Source of the DNA: Oscillospiraceae bacterium
GTDB lineage: Bacteria; Bacillota; Clostridia; Oscillospirales; Oscillospiraceae
DNA: 36,629 nt
Reading direction: 5' to 3'
Assembly (NCBI GenBank): GCA_902801295.1
Contig: CADCHN010000016.1
Span: 1 to 36,629 of the forward strand
Shown: one piece after another, positions 1 to 7,817 of the stretch
How the letters are laid out: every line of letters starts with the position of its first letter
How positions within the stretch are numbered: position 1 is the first letter of the stretch
The notes under the pieces: generated by a model
What the model saw: the letters and a program-made list of their open reading frames with translations, nothing else
The model's database searches: none
What the model was told of the DNA's origin: nothing
Position numbers and translations under genes: made by a program

Positions 1-129
1 CTGACACCGCTGGAGTTGCGGTGCCAGTTCGTTGCTTGAATTGTACAAGCCTACATCAGGGGCCTTTTTGTGCTGTCCGCACAATCTGGGGCTGTTCATT
101 GATCCGATGGGATGTTTTTATGAACTGTT

Positions 130-963
130 TTATTGTGCCTCGGTGCTGTGGTCGCGCAGGAAGTTGAGCACTTCCCGAAGTCCGGTGTTGTTGAGCGCCC
201 GGCCGCTGCCGTCGGCGTATTCGTCGCGCAGATAGCCGTCGGTGCAGAGGACTTCGGTAAGATCAGCATAATAAGCACCGGTGTCGACGCAGACGGTTTT
301 GATCCAGCCGTTGATTTCCGCCGCCTTCTCCTTGCTGAGTCCGTCGTCTGCGGCGTAGGCCGCGGTGACGGAGCAGGGGGAGAGGCATACGATCGTCGTC
401 TTGGGACTGGCGGAGGCAATGGCGCGGATCAGAGCCTCATAGTTTTCCACAAAGCTCTCCTTACTCAGATCGCTCAGTCCGTCGCTGCCGACGGATATGA
501 TGAGGATCTTCGGCTTGGCAATCAGCGCTGCGCTTGCAGGGCCGATCTGGGAGCCGTCGCCGGGGTAGCGGATCGTCCAGTTGTCCGTGTCGTTCATCGC
601 CAGTGTGCCGGTCTCGCTGCTCCAGATGGAGGCAAAGCACAATCCGGCGCTGCGCAGCGAGTCCATGCTGCTGTCGCAGAGGACGGTGAGAGAGTTGAGG
701 TAATCCTCGCCAGCGTCGCCGGTCTCCACGAGGGGGTGCAGCGTGCCGTCAGCATGCAGGCCTTCGCCGAGCTGGGCGGGAGCGGCGCTCTCACCGGCAG
801 CCGGTTCCTCTTTCTCAGTGCGAAGGTTCATCACCGGGCGCTCCCGATCCCCGTGATAAGAGGTAAAGGAAGCGGCGACGAGGCCGATCAGCAGAAACAG
901 CAGGGCAAGGCCGATACCGGCGGCCCAAAGGAGATCTTTCATTGTTTTCAGTCGTTTGAACAT
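130..963 (-). CDS. SGNH/GDSL-hydrolase-like protein with N-terminal membrane anchor, active site degenerate
   Basis: A protein of about 277 residues. A hydrophobic segment at residues 9-30 suggests a membrane anchor or uncleaved signal, and it is followed by a Ser/Pro/Glu-rich linker. The second half has the alternating beta/alpha pattern of the SGNH fold: a block I-like stretch with CDSSMDSL, a hydrophobic strand leading to GSDGL where the family has GxND, and a final DG...LNNTGL helix where the family has DGxHxN. The Asn of block III and the catalytic His of block V are both missing, so hydrolase activity is doubtful. I chose the ATG at 963 because a weak GGGTG lies six bases upstream; a GTG at 972 is also possible. 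It follows the EF-G-like gene after a hairpin and could be expressed by read-through. The fold call is moderately confident; the substrate is unknown. Confidence 0.55.
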   Translation of the reverse strand: MFKRLKTMKDLLWAAGIGLALLFLLIGLVAASFTSYHGDRERPVMNLRTEKEEPAAGESAAPAQLGEGLHADGTLHPLVETGDAGEDYLNSLTVLCDSSMDSLRSAGLCFASIWSSETGTLAMNDTDNWTIRYPGDGSQIGPASAALIAKPKILIISVGSDGLSDLSKESFVENYEALIRAIASASPKTTIVCLSPCSVTAAYAADDGLSKEKAAEINGWIKTVCVDTGAYYADLTEVLCTDGYLRDEYADGSGRALNNTGLREVLNFLRDHSTEAQ

Positions 964-985
964 AGCGATCACCCAACGATAAACT

Positions 986-1011
986 CAGGGCGGCGTGGAA
1001 GCGCCGCCCTG
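986..1011 (-). terminator. GC-rich hairpin between the EF-G-like gene and the SGNH-like gene
   Basis: A perfect 10-bp stem (CAGGGCGGCG with its complement) closes a 6-base loop. On the minus strand only a short TTT follows, so it may be a weak or partial terminator that lets some transcription continue into the SGNH-like gene. Confidence 0.5.
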
Positions 1012-1028
1012 ATGAAACATTTGTTCGT

Positions 1029-3047
1029 TTACTCCTGCTCAGCCAGCGCCTTGGCCTCTTCGATGACCTTCTGCTGGACGTTGCCGGGGGCTTCCTCGTA
1101 ACGGATGAACTTGCAGGTGAAGGAACCGCGGCCCTGCGTCATGGAGCGCAGGTCGATGGTGTAGCTGCTCATCTCCGCCATGGGGACCTCAGCCTCAACC
1201 GTCTGCATACCGTCCTCAGCGGTCATGCCGAGCACGGTGCCGCGGCGCTTGGAGCTGATGTCGCTCATGATGTCGCCGAGGTTTGCGTCGGGAATGGTGA
1301 CCTGAAGCAGGCCGATGGGCTCAAGAATGGTGGGCTTGGCCTTGGGGATGCCGTCCTGGTAGGCCAGGCGGGCAGCCGTCTGGAAGGCCATATCGTTGGA
1401 GTCAACGGGGTGGTAGGAGCCGTCGTACAGCACGGCCTTCAGGCCGACCAGGGGATAACCGGCGAGAACGCCCTTCTGAACGGCGTTGCGCAGACCCTTT
1501 TCGACGGAGGGGAAGAAGTTTTTGGGGACGGAACCGCCGAAGACTTCCTCGGCGAAGATCATGTCGTCCTGCTCTTCCTGCGGCTCAAAGCGGATCCACA
1601 CGTCACCGAACTGACCGGAACCGCCGGACTGCTTCTTGTGACGGCCGTGGGCTTCAACCTTGGCCTTGATCTTCTCGCGGTAGGCGACGCGGGCGGGTTT
1701 GATCTCGGTGTCAACACCGAAGCGGCTCTTCAGCTTGGCGCAAAGCACGTCGACCTGGATATCGCCGGCGCCGGAAATGACCATCTGGTGGGTCTCGGCG
1801 TTGTTGACGAGCGTGAAGGAGATGTCTTCCTCGTTGAGTCTCGCCAGACCGCCGGCGACCTTGTCATCCTGGCCCTTGGTCTTCGGGGAGATGGCCATGG
1901 AGTAGCAGGGCTCAGGCATTTCGATAGCGGGCAGCTCGACTTCGTTCTTCGGATCGCAGACGGTGTCGCCGGTTTTCCAATCCATCTTGCCGACGGCAAC
2001 GATGTCGCCGCAGCAGGCTTCACGGGTCTCGACGGTCTTCTTGCCGGTGATGGTGTAGAGACGGCCGAGCTTGTCGGTGCTGTTCATGCGCGGGTTGCGC
2101 AGGGAGAGATCAGAGGTGATCTTGCCCTGGAGAACCTTCACAAAGCTGTACTTGCCAAACTGGTCGGACACAGTCTTGAACACGAAGCCCAGGGTGGCGC
2201 CGTTGGGGTCGATGCCCTCAACGTCGGCGGGGGAGGGAACGTAGTCGACGATGCCCTGCAGAAGAGCCTCGGTGCCGATGTTCAGCATGGCGGCGCTGGC
2301 GAACACGGGAACGACGCTGCGGTCCTTCATTCCGGCGCGCAGACCATTGATGATGTCGGCGCTGTCGAGCTCCATGGTCTCGAAGAACTTTTCCATCAGC
2401 TCTTCGGTGGCGCCGGCGGCGGTTTCCATCAGCTCCATGCGGAGATCTTCCACACGACCGGCGTCAGCCGCGGGCACGTCGCCCTTCACGGTCTTGTTGC
2501 CGTTGGTGGTGTAGCAGACGTTGTTGACGAGGTCGATGACGCCCTTACCGTCGCTCGTGGGGATGGTGACGGGAGCGACGATGCTGCCGTACTTGGCGCG
2601 CAGGGCCTCAACGACGGCGAAGTAGTCGCCGTGCTCCTCATCGTCCTTGGAGACGACGAAAGCGGTGGGCAGGTTGGCAGTCTTCAGATATTTCCAGCTT
2701 CTCTCGGCGCCGACGGAGATGCCGTCCTTGGCGGTAACGAGAATGAAGCCGGCCTCAACGGCGCGAAGCGCGCAGAGGACTTCGCCCACAAAGTCAAAAT
2801 AACCCGGGCAGTCGATCACGTTGATCTTGGCACCGCCGAAATTGATCGGGGCGACGGCGGAGGAAATGGTGATCTGGCGCTTGATCTCTTCGGCGTCGTA
2901 GTCGCAGACGGTGTTGCCGTCGCTGACTTTGCCCATACGGTCAATCGCGCCGGTGACAAAGAGCATGCTCTCGGCCAGACTGGTCTTGCCGCTGTTGCCG
3001 TGGCCCAGGAGGGCGATGTTGCGAATGTTTTTGGTTTCGTAGCTCAT
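1029..3047 (-). CDS. Divergent elongation factor G-like translational GTPase
   Basis: A 672-residue protein with the full EF-G layout: a G domain, domain II, and C-terminal domains III-V that include the YREKI stretch and a GxGxFG-like region around HKKQSGGSGQFGDVW. EF-G promotes ribosomal translocation or recycling; this one belongs to a paralogous EF-G-like group. The P-loop is GHGNSGKT (15-22). Three normally fixed sites differ: switch I has RQITI rather than RGITI, G3 reads DCPGY (79-83) so the catalytic His of DTPGH is Tyr, and the G4 motif NKxD is SKDD (133-136), losing the guanine-contacting Asn. Start 3047 was chosen over the upstream ATG because GAGGAAG lies just ahead of it. The length is close to normal EF-G. 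It has its own promoter and is probably not the main fusA, which usually sits in the str operon. GTP turnover and ribosome role are uncertain. Confidence 0.85.
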   Translation of the reverse strand: MSYETKNIRNIALLGHGNSGKTSLAESMLFVTGAIDRMGKVSDGNTVCDYDAEEIKRQITISSAVAPINFGGAKINVIDCPGYFDFVGEVLCALRAVEAGFILVTAKDGISVGAERSWKYLKTANLPTAFVVSKDDEEHGDYFAVVEALRAKYGSIVAPVTIPTSDGKGVIDLVNNVCYTTNGNKTVKGDVPAADAGRVEDLRMELMETAAGATEELMEKFFETMELDSADIINGLRAGMKDRSVVPVFASAAMLNIGTEALLQGIVDYVPSPADVEGIDPNGATLGFVFKTVSDQFGKYSFVKVLQGKITSDLSLRNPRMNSTDKLGRLYTITGKKTVETREACCGDIVAVGKMDWKTGDTVCDPKNEVELPAIEMPEPCYSMAISPKTKGQDDKVAGGLARLNEEDISFTLVNNAETHQMVISGAGDIQVDVLCAKLKSRFGVDTEIKPARVAYREKIKAKVEAHGRHKKQSGGSGQFGDVWIRFEPQEEQDDMIFAEEVFGGSVPKNFFPSVEKGLRNAVQKGVLAGYPLVGLKAVLYDGSYHPVDSNDMAFQTAARLAYQDGIPKAKPTILEPIGLLQVTIPDANLGDIMSDISSKRRGTVLGMTAEDGMQTVEAEVPMAEMSSYTIDLRSMTQGRGSFTCKFIRYEEAPGNVQQKVIEEAKALAEQE

Positions 3048-3103
3048 GTGTTGCTTCCTCTCTGTTAGAATATATGGCAAAGGGTTAATTTCGCAATCAA
3101 TTT

Positions 3104-3133
3104 ATTATACACTATAGATTATAAGTTTGGCAA
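3104..3133 (-). promoter_or_regulatory. Sigma-A-type promoter for the EF-G-like gene
   Basis: On the minus strand TTGCCA (3128-3133) and TATAAT (3104-3109) are 18 bases apart, about 60 bases upstream of the chosen start. Confidence 0.65.
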
Positions 3134-3198
3134 CACAAATTTTCATCTGAAATCCGGAATTCCTGTTCGGAAGGATGGAACCGTCGGCAAAAGGCCTC

Positions 3199-3227
3199 TT
3201 TTCAAGAAGCCAAAAACATGGTATAGT
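3199..3227 (+). promoter_or_regulatory. Possible sigma-A-type promoter for the EEP-family gene
   Basis: TTTTCA (3199-3204) and TATAGT (3222-3227) are spaced by 17 bases and lie about 30 bases before the start codon. The -35 box is weak. Confidence 0.4.
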
Positions 3228-3258
3228 GTTGATACTCTATGATACGGGAGGCTTCATC

Positions 3259-4335
3259 ATGAAAAAAGTTCTTTCCGGACTGTTGAAGATGATACTGATT
3301 CTGATTTTGGTCGTGCTGATCGGCGTTGGCGGATTGCTCGGTTGGCTGACCTATACCGAGTACAGGCCCGCGGACGTGGAGCAGCTTGAGTTCATGGCCA
3401 CGACGATCGACGCGGACGCGCTGCCGGCTGGCGAGAGCATTGACCTGCTTAGCTGGAACATCGGCTACGCCGGACTCGGCGCCGGCTCCGATTTCTTCAT
3501 GGACGGCGGCAAGAGCTCCCGCGCGGCGGACAAGATGCAGGTCAGCGAATACCTTGCCGGCATCTACAGCACCATCTACAACAGCGAGCTGGAGCCGGAT
3601 CTGATTCTGCTGCAGGAGGTGGACATTGACTCCTCCCGCACCTTTGGCATCAACCAGGCCGAGCAGCTCGGCCGCGGCAACGCCGTGCACGCGCTGAACT
3701 ATTCCTGCCCCTTCGTTCCCATCCCGCTGCCGCCGATGGGCAAGGTCAACAGCGGATTGCTGACCACCACCCGCTATGACGTGGAGAGCGCGGAGCGCAT
3801 TTCTCTGCCCTGTCCCTTCGCCTGGCCGCTGCGCATCGCCAACCTCAAGCGCTGCCTGCTGGTGAGCTATCTGCCGATCGAGGGCTCGGACAGACAGCTG
3901 GTGCTTGTCAACCTCCATCTCGAGGCATATGACGACGGCGAGGGCAAGATCGCCCAGACCAAAGTACTCAACGACTTCCTGCAATCCGAGTATGCCAAGG
4001 GCAACTACGTTATCGCCGGCGGCGACTTCAACCAGATCTTCCCGGACGGCCTGGACGCCTATCCCAATGCGCATCCCGAACTCTGGACGCCGGGCCTGCT
4101 GACGGAGGACATGCTGCCCGAGGGCTGGAGCTATGCCTACAGCCTTGACGTGCCGAGCTGCCGCCTGCTCAACCAGCCCTATAACCCCGCCGATACCGTG
4201 AACACCCAGTACTACGTCATCGACGGCTTCATCCTCTCACCGAACGTGGAGCTGGAGATGGTGGAAAACCTCGACCTCGGCTTTGCCAATTCCGACCACA
4301 ACCCGGTGCACATCAGCGTAAAACTCGCGGGCTGA
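3259..4335 (+). CDS. Membrane-anchored endonuclease/exonuclease/phosphatase (EEP) family protein
   Basis: A 358-residue protein. Residues 1-32 form a Lys-led hydrophobic helix (signal anchor), so the catalytic domain is expected outside the membrane. The EEP fold is shown by LLSWNIGYAG near the start of the domain, LLQEVD (metal-binding Glu), GGDFNQIF (Asp/Asn pair) and a terminal SDHNPV (catalytic His). EEP enzymes cleave phosphodiester or phosphomonoester bonds in nucleic acids, phosphoinositides or sphingolipids; the substrate cannot be told here, but an extracytoplasmic location argues against intracellular DNA repair. The start at 3259 is preceded by GGGAGG at seven bases; an in-frame ATG at 3175 lacks a binding site and lies upstream of the predicted promoter. 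It is a single-gene transcript closed by a strong terminator. Confidence 0.85.
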   Translation: MKKVLSGLLKMILILILVVLIGVGGLLGWLTYTEYRPADVEQLEFMATTIDADALPAGESIDLLSWNIGYAGLGAGSDFFMDGGKSSRAADKMQVSEYLAGIYSTIYNSELEPDLILLQEVDIDSSRTFGINQAEQLGRGNAVHALNYSCPFVPIPLPPMGKVNSGLLTTTRYDVESAERISLPCPFAWPLRIANLKRCLLVSYLPIEGSDRQLVLVNLHLEAYDDGEGKIAQTKVLNDFLQSEYAKGNYVIAGGDFNQIFPDGLDAYPNAHPELWTPGLLTEDMLPEGWSYAYSLDVPSCRLLNQPYNPADTVNTQYYVIDGFILSPNVELEMVENLDLGFANSDHNPVHISVKLAG

Positions 4336-4343
4336 AAGAATTG

Positions 4344-4381
4344 AAAAACAGCTCCTGTGATTATCACAGGAGCTGTTTTTT
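4344..4381. terminator. Bidirectional intrinsic terminator
   Basis: A perfect 17-bp stem with a 3-base loop is flanked by an A run on one side and a T run on the other. It can end transcription of the EEP gene on the plus strand and of the NifX-like gene on the minus strand. Confidence 0.9.
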
Positions 4382-4393
4382 TGCCTCTGGTTT

Positions 4394-4828
4394 TCAGCAA
4401 CCGCAGCTTCCGCCGCAGCCACAGTCTTCACCGTCGCCGCAGCTTCCGCCGCAGCCACTGCATCCGCCGCAGCCGCCCTCACCGCCGCCGCAGCTTCCGC
4501 CGTCGCCCGGCACGACAGGCAGTCTGCCCGTCACCAGCAGCTCTGCTGCCGTGTCCGCGTCGCCGCAGTAGCCGACCACCGGCACAATACCGTAGCTGAG
4601 CAGCAGAGCCTTGGCTTCGCCGCCCATGTTGCCGCTGAGCACCGCGGCCACGTCCTCGGCCTTCATCAGATCGGCCATGGCCTGGTGGCCGTGACGGTCG
4701 GAGACGTCGATGAGACGCTTGGTGCTGTTGGAAATGTCGTCCAGGTCGAAATCGTAGATGGCAAAGCACTCGGCGTGGCCGAAATGCTCGAAGATCTCTC
4801 CGTCCTTATAGCTGACCGCAACTTTCAT
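4394..4828 (-). CDS. NifX/NifB-type dinitrogenase Fe-Mo cofactor family protein with Cys/Gly-rich tail
   Basis: A 144-residue protein. Residues 1-105 match the small NifX/NafY-type domain (opening MKVAVSYKDGEIFEHFGHAECFAIY is split here as MKVAVSYKDG and FEHFGHAECF), which in nitrogen fixers carries metal-cluster intermediates and in other anaerobes is an accessory of iron-sulfur assembly. The last ~37 residues are almost entirely Gly and Cys, with about twelve Cys, a likely metal-binding tail. The start codon overlaps the stop of the Mrp ATPase gene by four bases (ATGA), so the two are translationally coupled and probably act together in Fe-S trafficking. No nitrogenase genes are present, so a nitrogenase role is unlikely. 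Family call is confident; the tail function is inference. Confidence 0.85.
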   Translation of the reverse strand: MKVAVSYKDGEIFEHFGHAECFAIYDFDLDDISNSTKRLIDVSDRHGHQAMADLMKAEDVAAVLSGNMGGEAKALLLSYGIVPVVGYCGDADTAAELLVTGRLPVVPGDGGSCGGGEGGCGGCSGCGGSCGDGEDCGCGGSCGC

Positions 4829-5649
4829 TTCAGCAGGCCCTCCACCACGTCGGCCATCGGCGCGATGTGCGCGCCGTCAACGGCTTCCACTTCGCCCGCG
4901 TCGACCATCGTCGCGACCGCAGGGTCGATCGGCAGGCGCACGGCGTGCGCGATGTTGAAGGCCCTGGCCGTCTCTTCCACGTGGCTCTCTCCGAAGATCG
5001 CGTGCTCCTTGCCGCAGTCGGGGCACTTGAAGTAAGACATGTTCTCCACCAGACCCAGCACGGGCACCTTCATCAGCCCGGCCATGTTGACGGCCTTGGC
5101 CACGATCATGCTCACCAGATCCTGCGGGCTCGTGACGATGATGACGCCGTCGATCGGCAGAGACTGAAACACCGTCAGAGGCACGTCGCCCGTTCCGGGA
5201 GGCATATCGACAAACATGAAGTCCACGTCCTGCCACATCACGTCCGTCCAGAACTGGGTGACAGCGCCGGCAATGACCGGGCCGCGCCAGACGACGGGCT
5301 GCGTTTCTTCTTCGAGAATCAGGTTCATGCTCATCATCTGCACGCCGCTGTGGCTGGTGACCGGCAGCAGGTACTCGTCCGTGCCGTAGGCGTGCTGCGT
5401 GACGCCAAAGGCCGTGGGGATCGAGGGGCCGGTGATGTCAGCGTCCAGCACGGCAGCCTGATAGCCGCGGCGCTGCATCTCGCAGGCCAGCAGGCTCGTC
5501 ACCAGGGATTTGCCGACGCCGCCCTTGCCGCTGACAACGGCGATCACTTTCTTTACCGAGGCGCCCTCGCGCAGATTCTTGTGAAAGTCCTCCTGACGGC
5601 TGGCACAGTCAGCCTGGCAGGTGGAGCAATCGTGGGTGCATTCGCTCAT
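4825..5649 (-). CDS. mrp: Mrp/NBP35 family ATPase, iron-sulfur carrier
   Basis: A 274-residue ParA-like P-loop ATPase. The deviant Walker A GKGGVGKS is at 41-48, followed by the LDADITGPSIP stretch and DMPPGTGD typical of Mrp/ApbC/NBP35 proteins that bind and pass on Fe-S clusters in the cytoplasm. An N-terminal Cys set (C4, C8, C11, C15) and a C-terminal CPDC (in YFKCPDCG) fit cluster binding as in NBP35. I start it at MSECTH because this Cys-rich beginning is usual for clostridial members; a weak GAGGA lies upstream, and longer in-frame starts have no better site. It is the first gene of a two-gene operon with the NifX-like gene, driven by a near-consensus promoter, and is divergent from the polysaccharide deacetylase gene. 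Confidence 0.92.
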   Translation of the reverse strand: MSECTHDCSTCQADCASRQEDFHKNLREGASVKKVIAVVSGKGGVGKSLVTSLLACEMQRRGYQAAVLDADITGPSIPTAFGVTQHAYGTDEYLLPVTSHSGVQMMSMNLILEEETQPVVWRGPVIAGAVTQFWTDVMWQDVDFMFVDMPPGTGDVPLTVFQSLPIDGVIIVTSPQDLVSMIVAKAVNMAGLMKVPVLGLVENMSYFKCPDCGKEHAIFGESHVEETARAFNIAHAVRLPIDPAVATMVDAGEVEAVDGAHIAPMADVVEGLLK

Positions 5650-5698
5650 ATCGTTATTGTCCTCGCTCTTTATCATTTTCCGCAGACGCGGTATTTCT

Positions 5699-5726
5699 AT
5701 TATACCCGAAAAGGCGATTCTGTCAA
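5699..5726 (-). promoter_or_regulatory. Near-consensus sigma-A promoter for mrp
   Basis: On the minus strand a perfect TTGACA (5721-5726) and a perfect TATAAT (5699-5704) are 16 bases apart, about 50 bases upstream of the mrp start. Confidence 0.85.
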
Positions 5727-5794
5727 TTCTTCTTTCCCGTTCCTGCGCGTTTCGGGGAAACTTCTTAAAAATTTGAAATAATTTGAATTTACTG

Positions 5795-5823
5795 TTAACA
5801 TAACGCGAAAAACATAGTATAAT
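5795..5823 (+). promoter_or_regulatory. Sigma-A promoter for the polysaccharide deacetylase gene
   Basis: TTAACA (5795-5800) and TATAAT (5818-5823) are spaced by 17 bases, 32 bases before the start codon. It is divergent from the mrp promoter about 70 bases away. Confidence 0.85.
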
Positions 5824-5855
5824 GCAGTCGATCAATTTTTGAACCGAGGGAAACC

Positions 5856-7313
5856 ATGGCTAACACAGAAAGACAGAAAAAGAACAGAGCAAGAGCGGTC
5901 ATCTGGGGCGTGCTTTCCGCCTTGCTGACCGCCGTGATCCTGCTGGTGCTGCTGGTGATTTTGGATGGGCGCCACAATGAGATCACGATGTTGGGCGACG
6001 AGCAGCTCGTGCTGGAATACGGTGAGAGTTATGAGGATCCCGGCGTAGAGATCCGCCAGGTTGGCAGGGTGTTTCCCGCGATGCGCGAAGCGGAGACTGT
6101 TTATGCGCTCAATTCCTTTGATCCCATGCAGCTCGGAACGCAGCAGCTCGAGTATCTCATCGTCGACAACGGAACGGAAAAGCATCTTTATCGCGAAATC
6201 ACCGTCGTTGATACCCAAAAGCCGGTGATCGAACTGCTCCCGTTCCAGGAAGGACAGGAGCCGAGCTGGATGCGCGGCTACATCGAACCCGGCTTCACAG
6301 CGACGGACAATGTGGACGGCGATATGAGCAATATCGTGGAAGTGACGCTTCTTGACGACCGTGTGGTTTATTCCGTCACGGACAGCTCCGGGAACGAGGC
6401 GGTCGTAGAACGCGAGCTTCCCGGCGGCCTTGACGCCCCGGAGATCGAACTGATGGACGGAGAACAGCTGACGGTCACCGCAGCGATGAGCTGGGAGGAT
6501 CCGGGGTTTCGCGTTGTTGACGGACAGGGACACGATCTGAGCGAATATGTCACGGTGGAGGGCTCTGTCACGCCCTATCGCAGCGGCGAGTATGAACTCA
6601 GCTATACGCTGACGAATCTTCGGGGGGAGAGCGTGACGGCGACCCGTCATGTGACGGTCGAGCCGGTGCTGCAGTCCGACACGGTTTATCCAGAAATCAA
6701 AACCATCTACCTGACCTTTGACGACGGACCGAGCTACTATACGCCGCAGCTCCTGGATGTGCTGGCAAAGTACAATGTCAAGGTGACCTTCTTTGTCACC
6801 GGCAACCATCCCGATTACAACGACTGTATCGGCCGCGCCTATGAGGAGGGCCATTCGATCGGCGTGCACAGCTATACCCATAACTATTACAGCATTTACG
6901 CCAGCGAGGATGCGTTTTTTGAGGACTTCAACAAGTGCGAGGAGCTGATCTACGAGCAGACCGGCAGTTATACCAAGCTCTTCCGCTTCCCGGGCGGCAG
7001 TTCAAACACCGTCAGCAACTTTAATCCCGGCATCATGAGCCGCCTGACCAAGACCATGACCGACATGGGCTATTATTACTTTGACTGGAACGTAACCAGC
7101 GGGGACGCAGGCGAAACGACGGAGACCGACCAGGTGTTCTGGAATGTCGTCAACGGCAGCGGCCACAATGTGAATGTTGTGCTGCAGCACGATATCAAGG
7201 GCTTCAGCGTCGCTGCCGTGGAGCGGATCATCGTCTGGGGTCTGAACAACGGCTATCAGTTCCTGCCGCTGGAGGAGAGCTCCTACGGCGCGCATCACGG
7301 AGTCAACAACTGA
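5856..7313 (+). CDS. Polysaccharide deacetylase with N-terminal Ig-like domains, membrane-anchored
   Basis: A 485-residue protein. A basic N-terminus and hydrophobic segment at about 14-36 make it membrane-anchored and extracellular. Residues about 45-270 contain two or three Ig-like repeats of the DUF5011 kind (repeated EDPGxxxxD and TATDNVDGD-like signatures), usual in surface proteins. From about 280 comes a NodB-homology domain: TFDDG with D289/D290, the metal-binding H338 and H342 in HSYTH, and later RFPGG and the FDWN strand. Such enzymes remove N-acetyl groups from peptidoglycan or other GlcNAc polymers, giving lysozyme resistance. GAGGG precedes the ATG. Its stop shares one base with the start of the downstream alkyltransferase gene. 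Confidence 0.92.
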   Translation: MANTERQKKNRARAVIWGVLSALLTAVILLVLLVILDGRHNEITMLGDEQLVLEYGESYEDPGVEIRQVGRVFPAMREAETVYALNSFDPMQLGTQQLEYLIVDNGTEKHLYREITVVDTQKPVIELLPFQEGQEPSWMRGYIEPGFTATDNVDGDMSNIVEVTLLDDRVVYSVTDSSGNEAVVERELPGGLDAPEIELMDGEQLTVTAAMSWEDPGFRVVDGQGHDLSEYVTVEGSVTPYRSGEYELSYTLTNLRGESVTATRHVTVEPVLQSDTVYPEIKTIYLTFDDGPSYYTPQLLDVLAKYNVKVTFFVTGNHPDYNDCIGRAYEEGHSIGVHSYTHNYYSIYASEDAFFEDFNKCEELIYEQTGSYTKLFRFPGGSSNTVSNFNPGIMSRLTKTMTDMGYYYFDWNVTSGDAGETTETDQVFWNVVNGSGHNVNVVLQHDIKGFSVAAVERIIVWGLNNGYQFLPLEESSYGAHHGVNN

Positions 7314-7768
7314 TGGACTGGCGCATGGAGACACCTTTGGGGCCCATGGTCTTCCGCGAGGAAAACGGCGCCGTCACCGCGCTGCGTTTTGCCGCAGAGG
7401 GGGAGTGCGAGACGCTGCCGCCGCCGGCAAGCGAATTATCTCTGCGTGCGGAAGACTGGCTGCGGCGATATTTCGCCGGGGATAAGCCCACGACCGAGCT
7501 GCCATTCAATCCGGCAGGTACCGCCTTTCAGCGCCGCGTCTGGCAGGCGGCCTGCGCGATCCCTTACGGCGAGACGGTCAGCTACGGACAGCTCGCAAGT
7601 CAAATCGGCTGCGCCAGCGCGCGGGCGGTCGGCGCGGCGCTTGGGAAAAACCCGATCTGGCTGCTGATTCCCTGTCATCGCGTCATCGGCGCCGACGGCT
7701 CGCTGACCGGCTATGCCGGTGGGCTGGAGAAAAAAGCAGCCCTTCTTGCACTGGAAAAACGGACATAA
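7313..7768 (+). CDS. ogt: Methylated-DNA-[protein]-cysteine S-methyltransferase
   Basis: A 151-residue O6-alkylguanine DNA alkyltransferase. It repairs O6-methylguanine by irreversible transfer of the alkyl group to an active-site cysteine. The C-terminal winged-helix domain is clear: FQRRVWQAACAIPYGET, the SARAVGAALGKNP helix with the conserved Arg finger region, and IPCHRVIG with Cys121 as acceptor, then GYAGGLEKK. The N-terminal domain is short, as in the Ogt type. No AraC-type Ada domain is present. Its ATG overlaps the stop of the deacetylase gene by one base, so it depends on translational coupling and shares that promoter; the functional link is not obvious. It ends at a strong terminator. 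Confidence 0.93.
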   Translation: MDWRMETPLGPMVFREENGAVTALRFAAEGECETLPPPASELSLRAEDWLRRYFAGDKPTTELPFNPAGTAFQRRVWQAACAIPYGETVSYGQLASQIGCASARAVGAALGKNPIWLLIPCHRVIGADGSLTGYAGGLEKKAALLALEKRT

Positions 7769-7804
7769 AAAACAAGCCTTTGGATGCTTCCAAAGGCTTG
7801 TTTT
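7768..7804. terminator. Bidirectional intrinsic terminator between ogt and the Hsp20 gene
   Basis: A 12-bp perfect stem (7773-7784 with 7789-7800) with a 4-base loop, flanked by an A run and a T run, so it serves the convergent genes on both sides. Confidence 0.9.
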
Positions 7805-7817
7805 CTATTTGATGATC

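Noticed and set aside
1..129. CACCGC/GCGGTG hairpin at the left edge as a terminator
   Set aside because: The 6-bp stem has no T run and its context is cut by the window edge.
1410..3068. A 552-codon open frame antisense to the EF-G-like gene
   Set aside because: Its translation is low-complexity (His, Gly, Val, Asp-rich) and it is explained by the GC-rich codon use of the real gene on the other strand.
4400..4500. GC-rich repeats that look like a short tandem repeat or CRISPR-like array
   Set aside because: They encode the Gly/Cys-rich tail of the NifX-like protein; there are no spacers.
5793..5800. TGTTAACA palindrome as a Rex operator
   Set aside because: It lacks the 18-base TTGTTAA-N4-TTAACAA layout and overlaps the -35 box only by base composition.
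7313..7768. A functional link between the deacetylase and the alkyltransferase because they overlap by one base
   Set aside because: The overlap shows coupling of expression only; the roles are unrelated and similar chance pairings are common.
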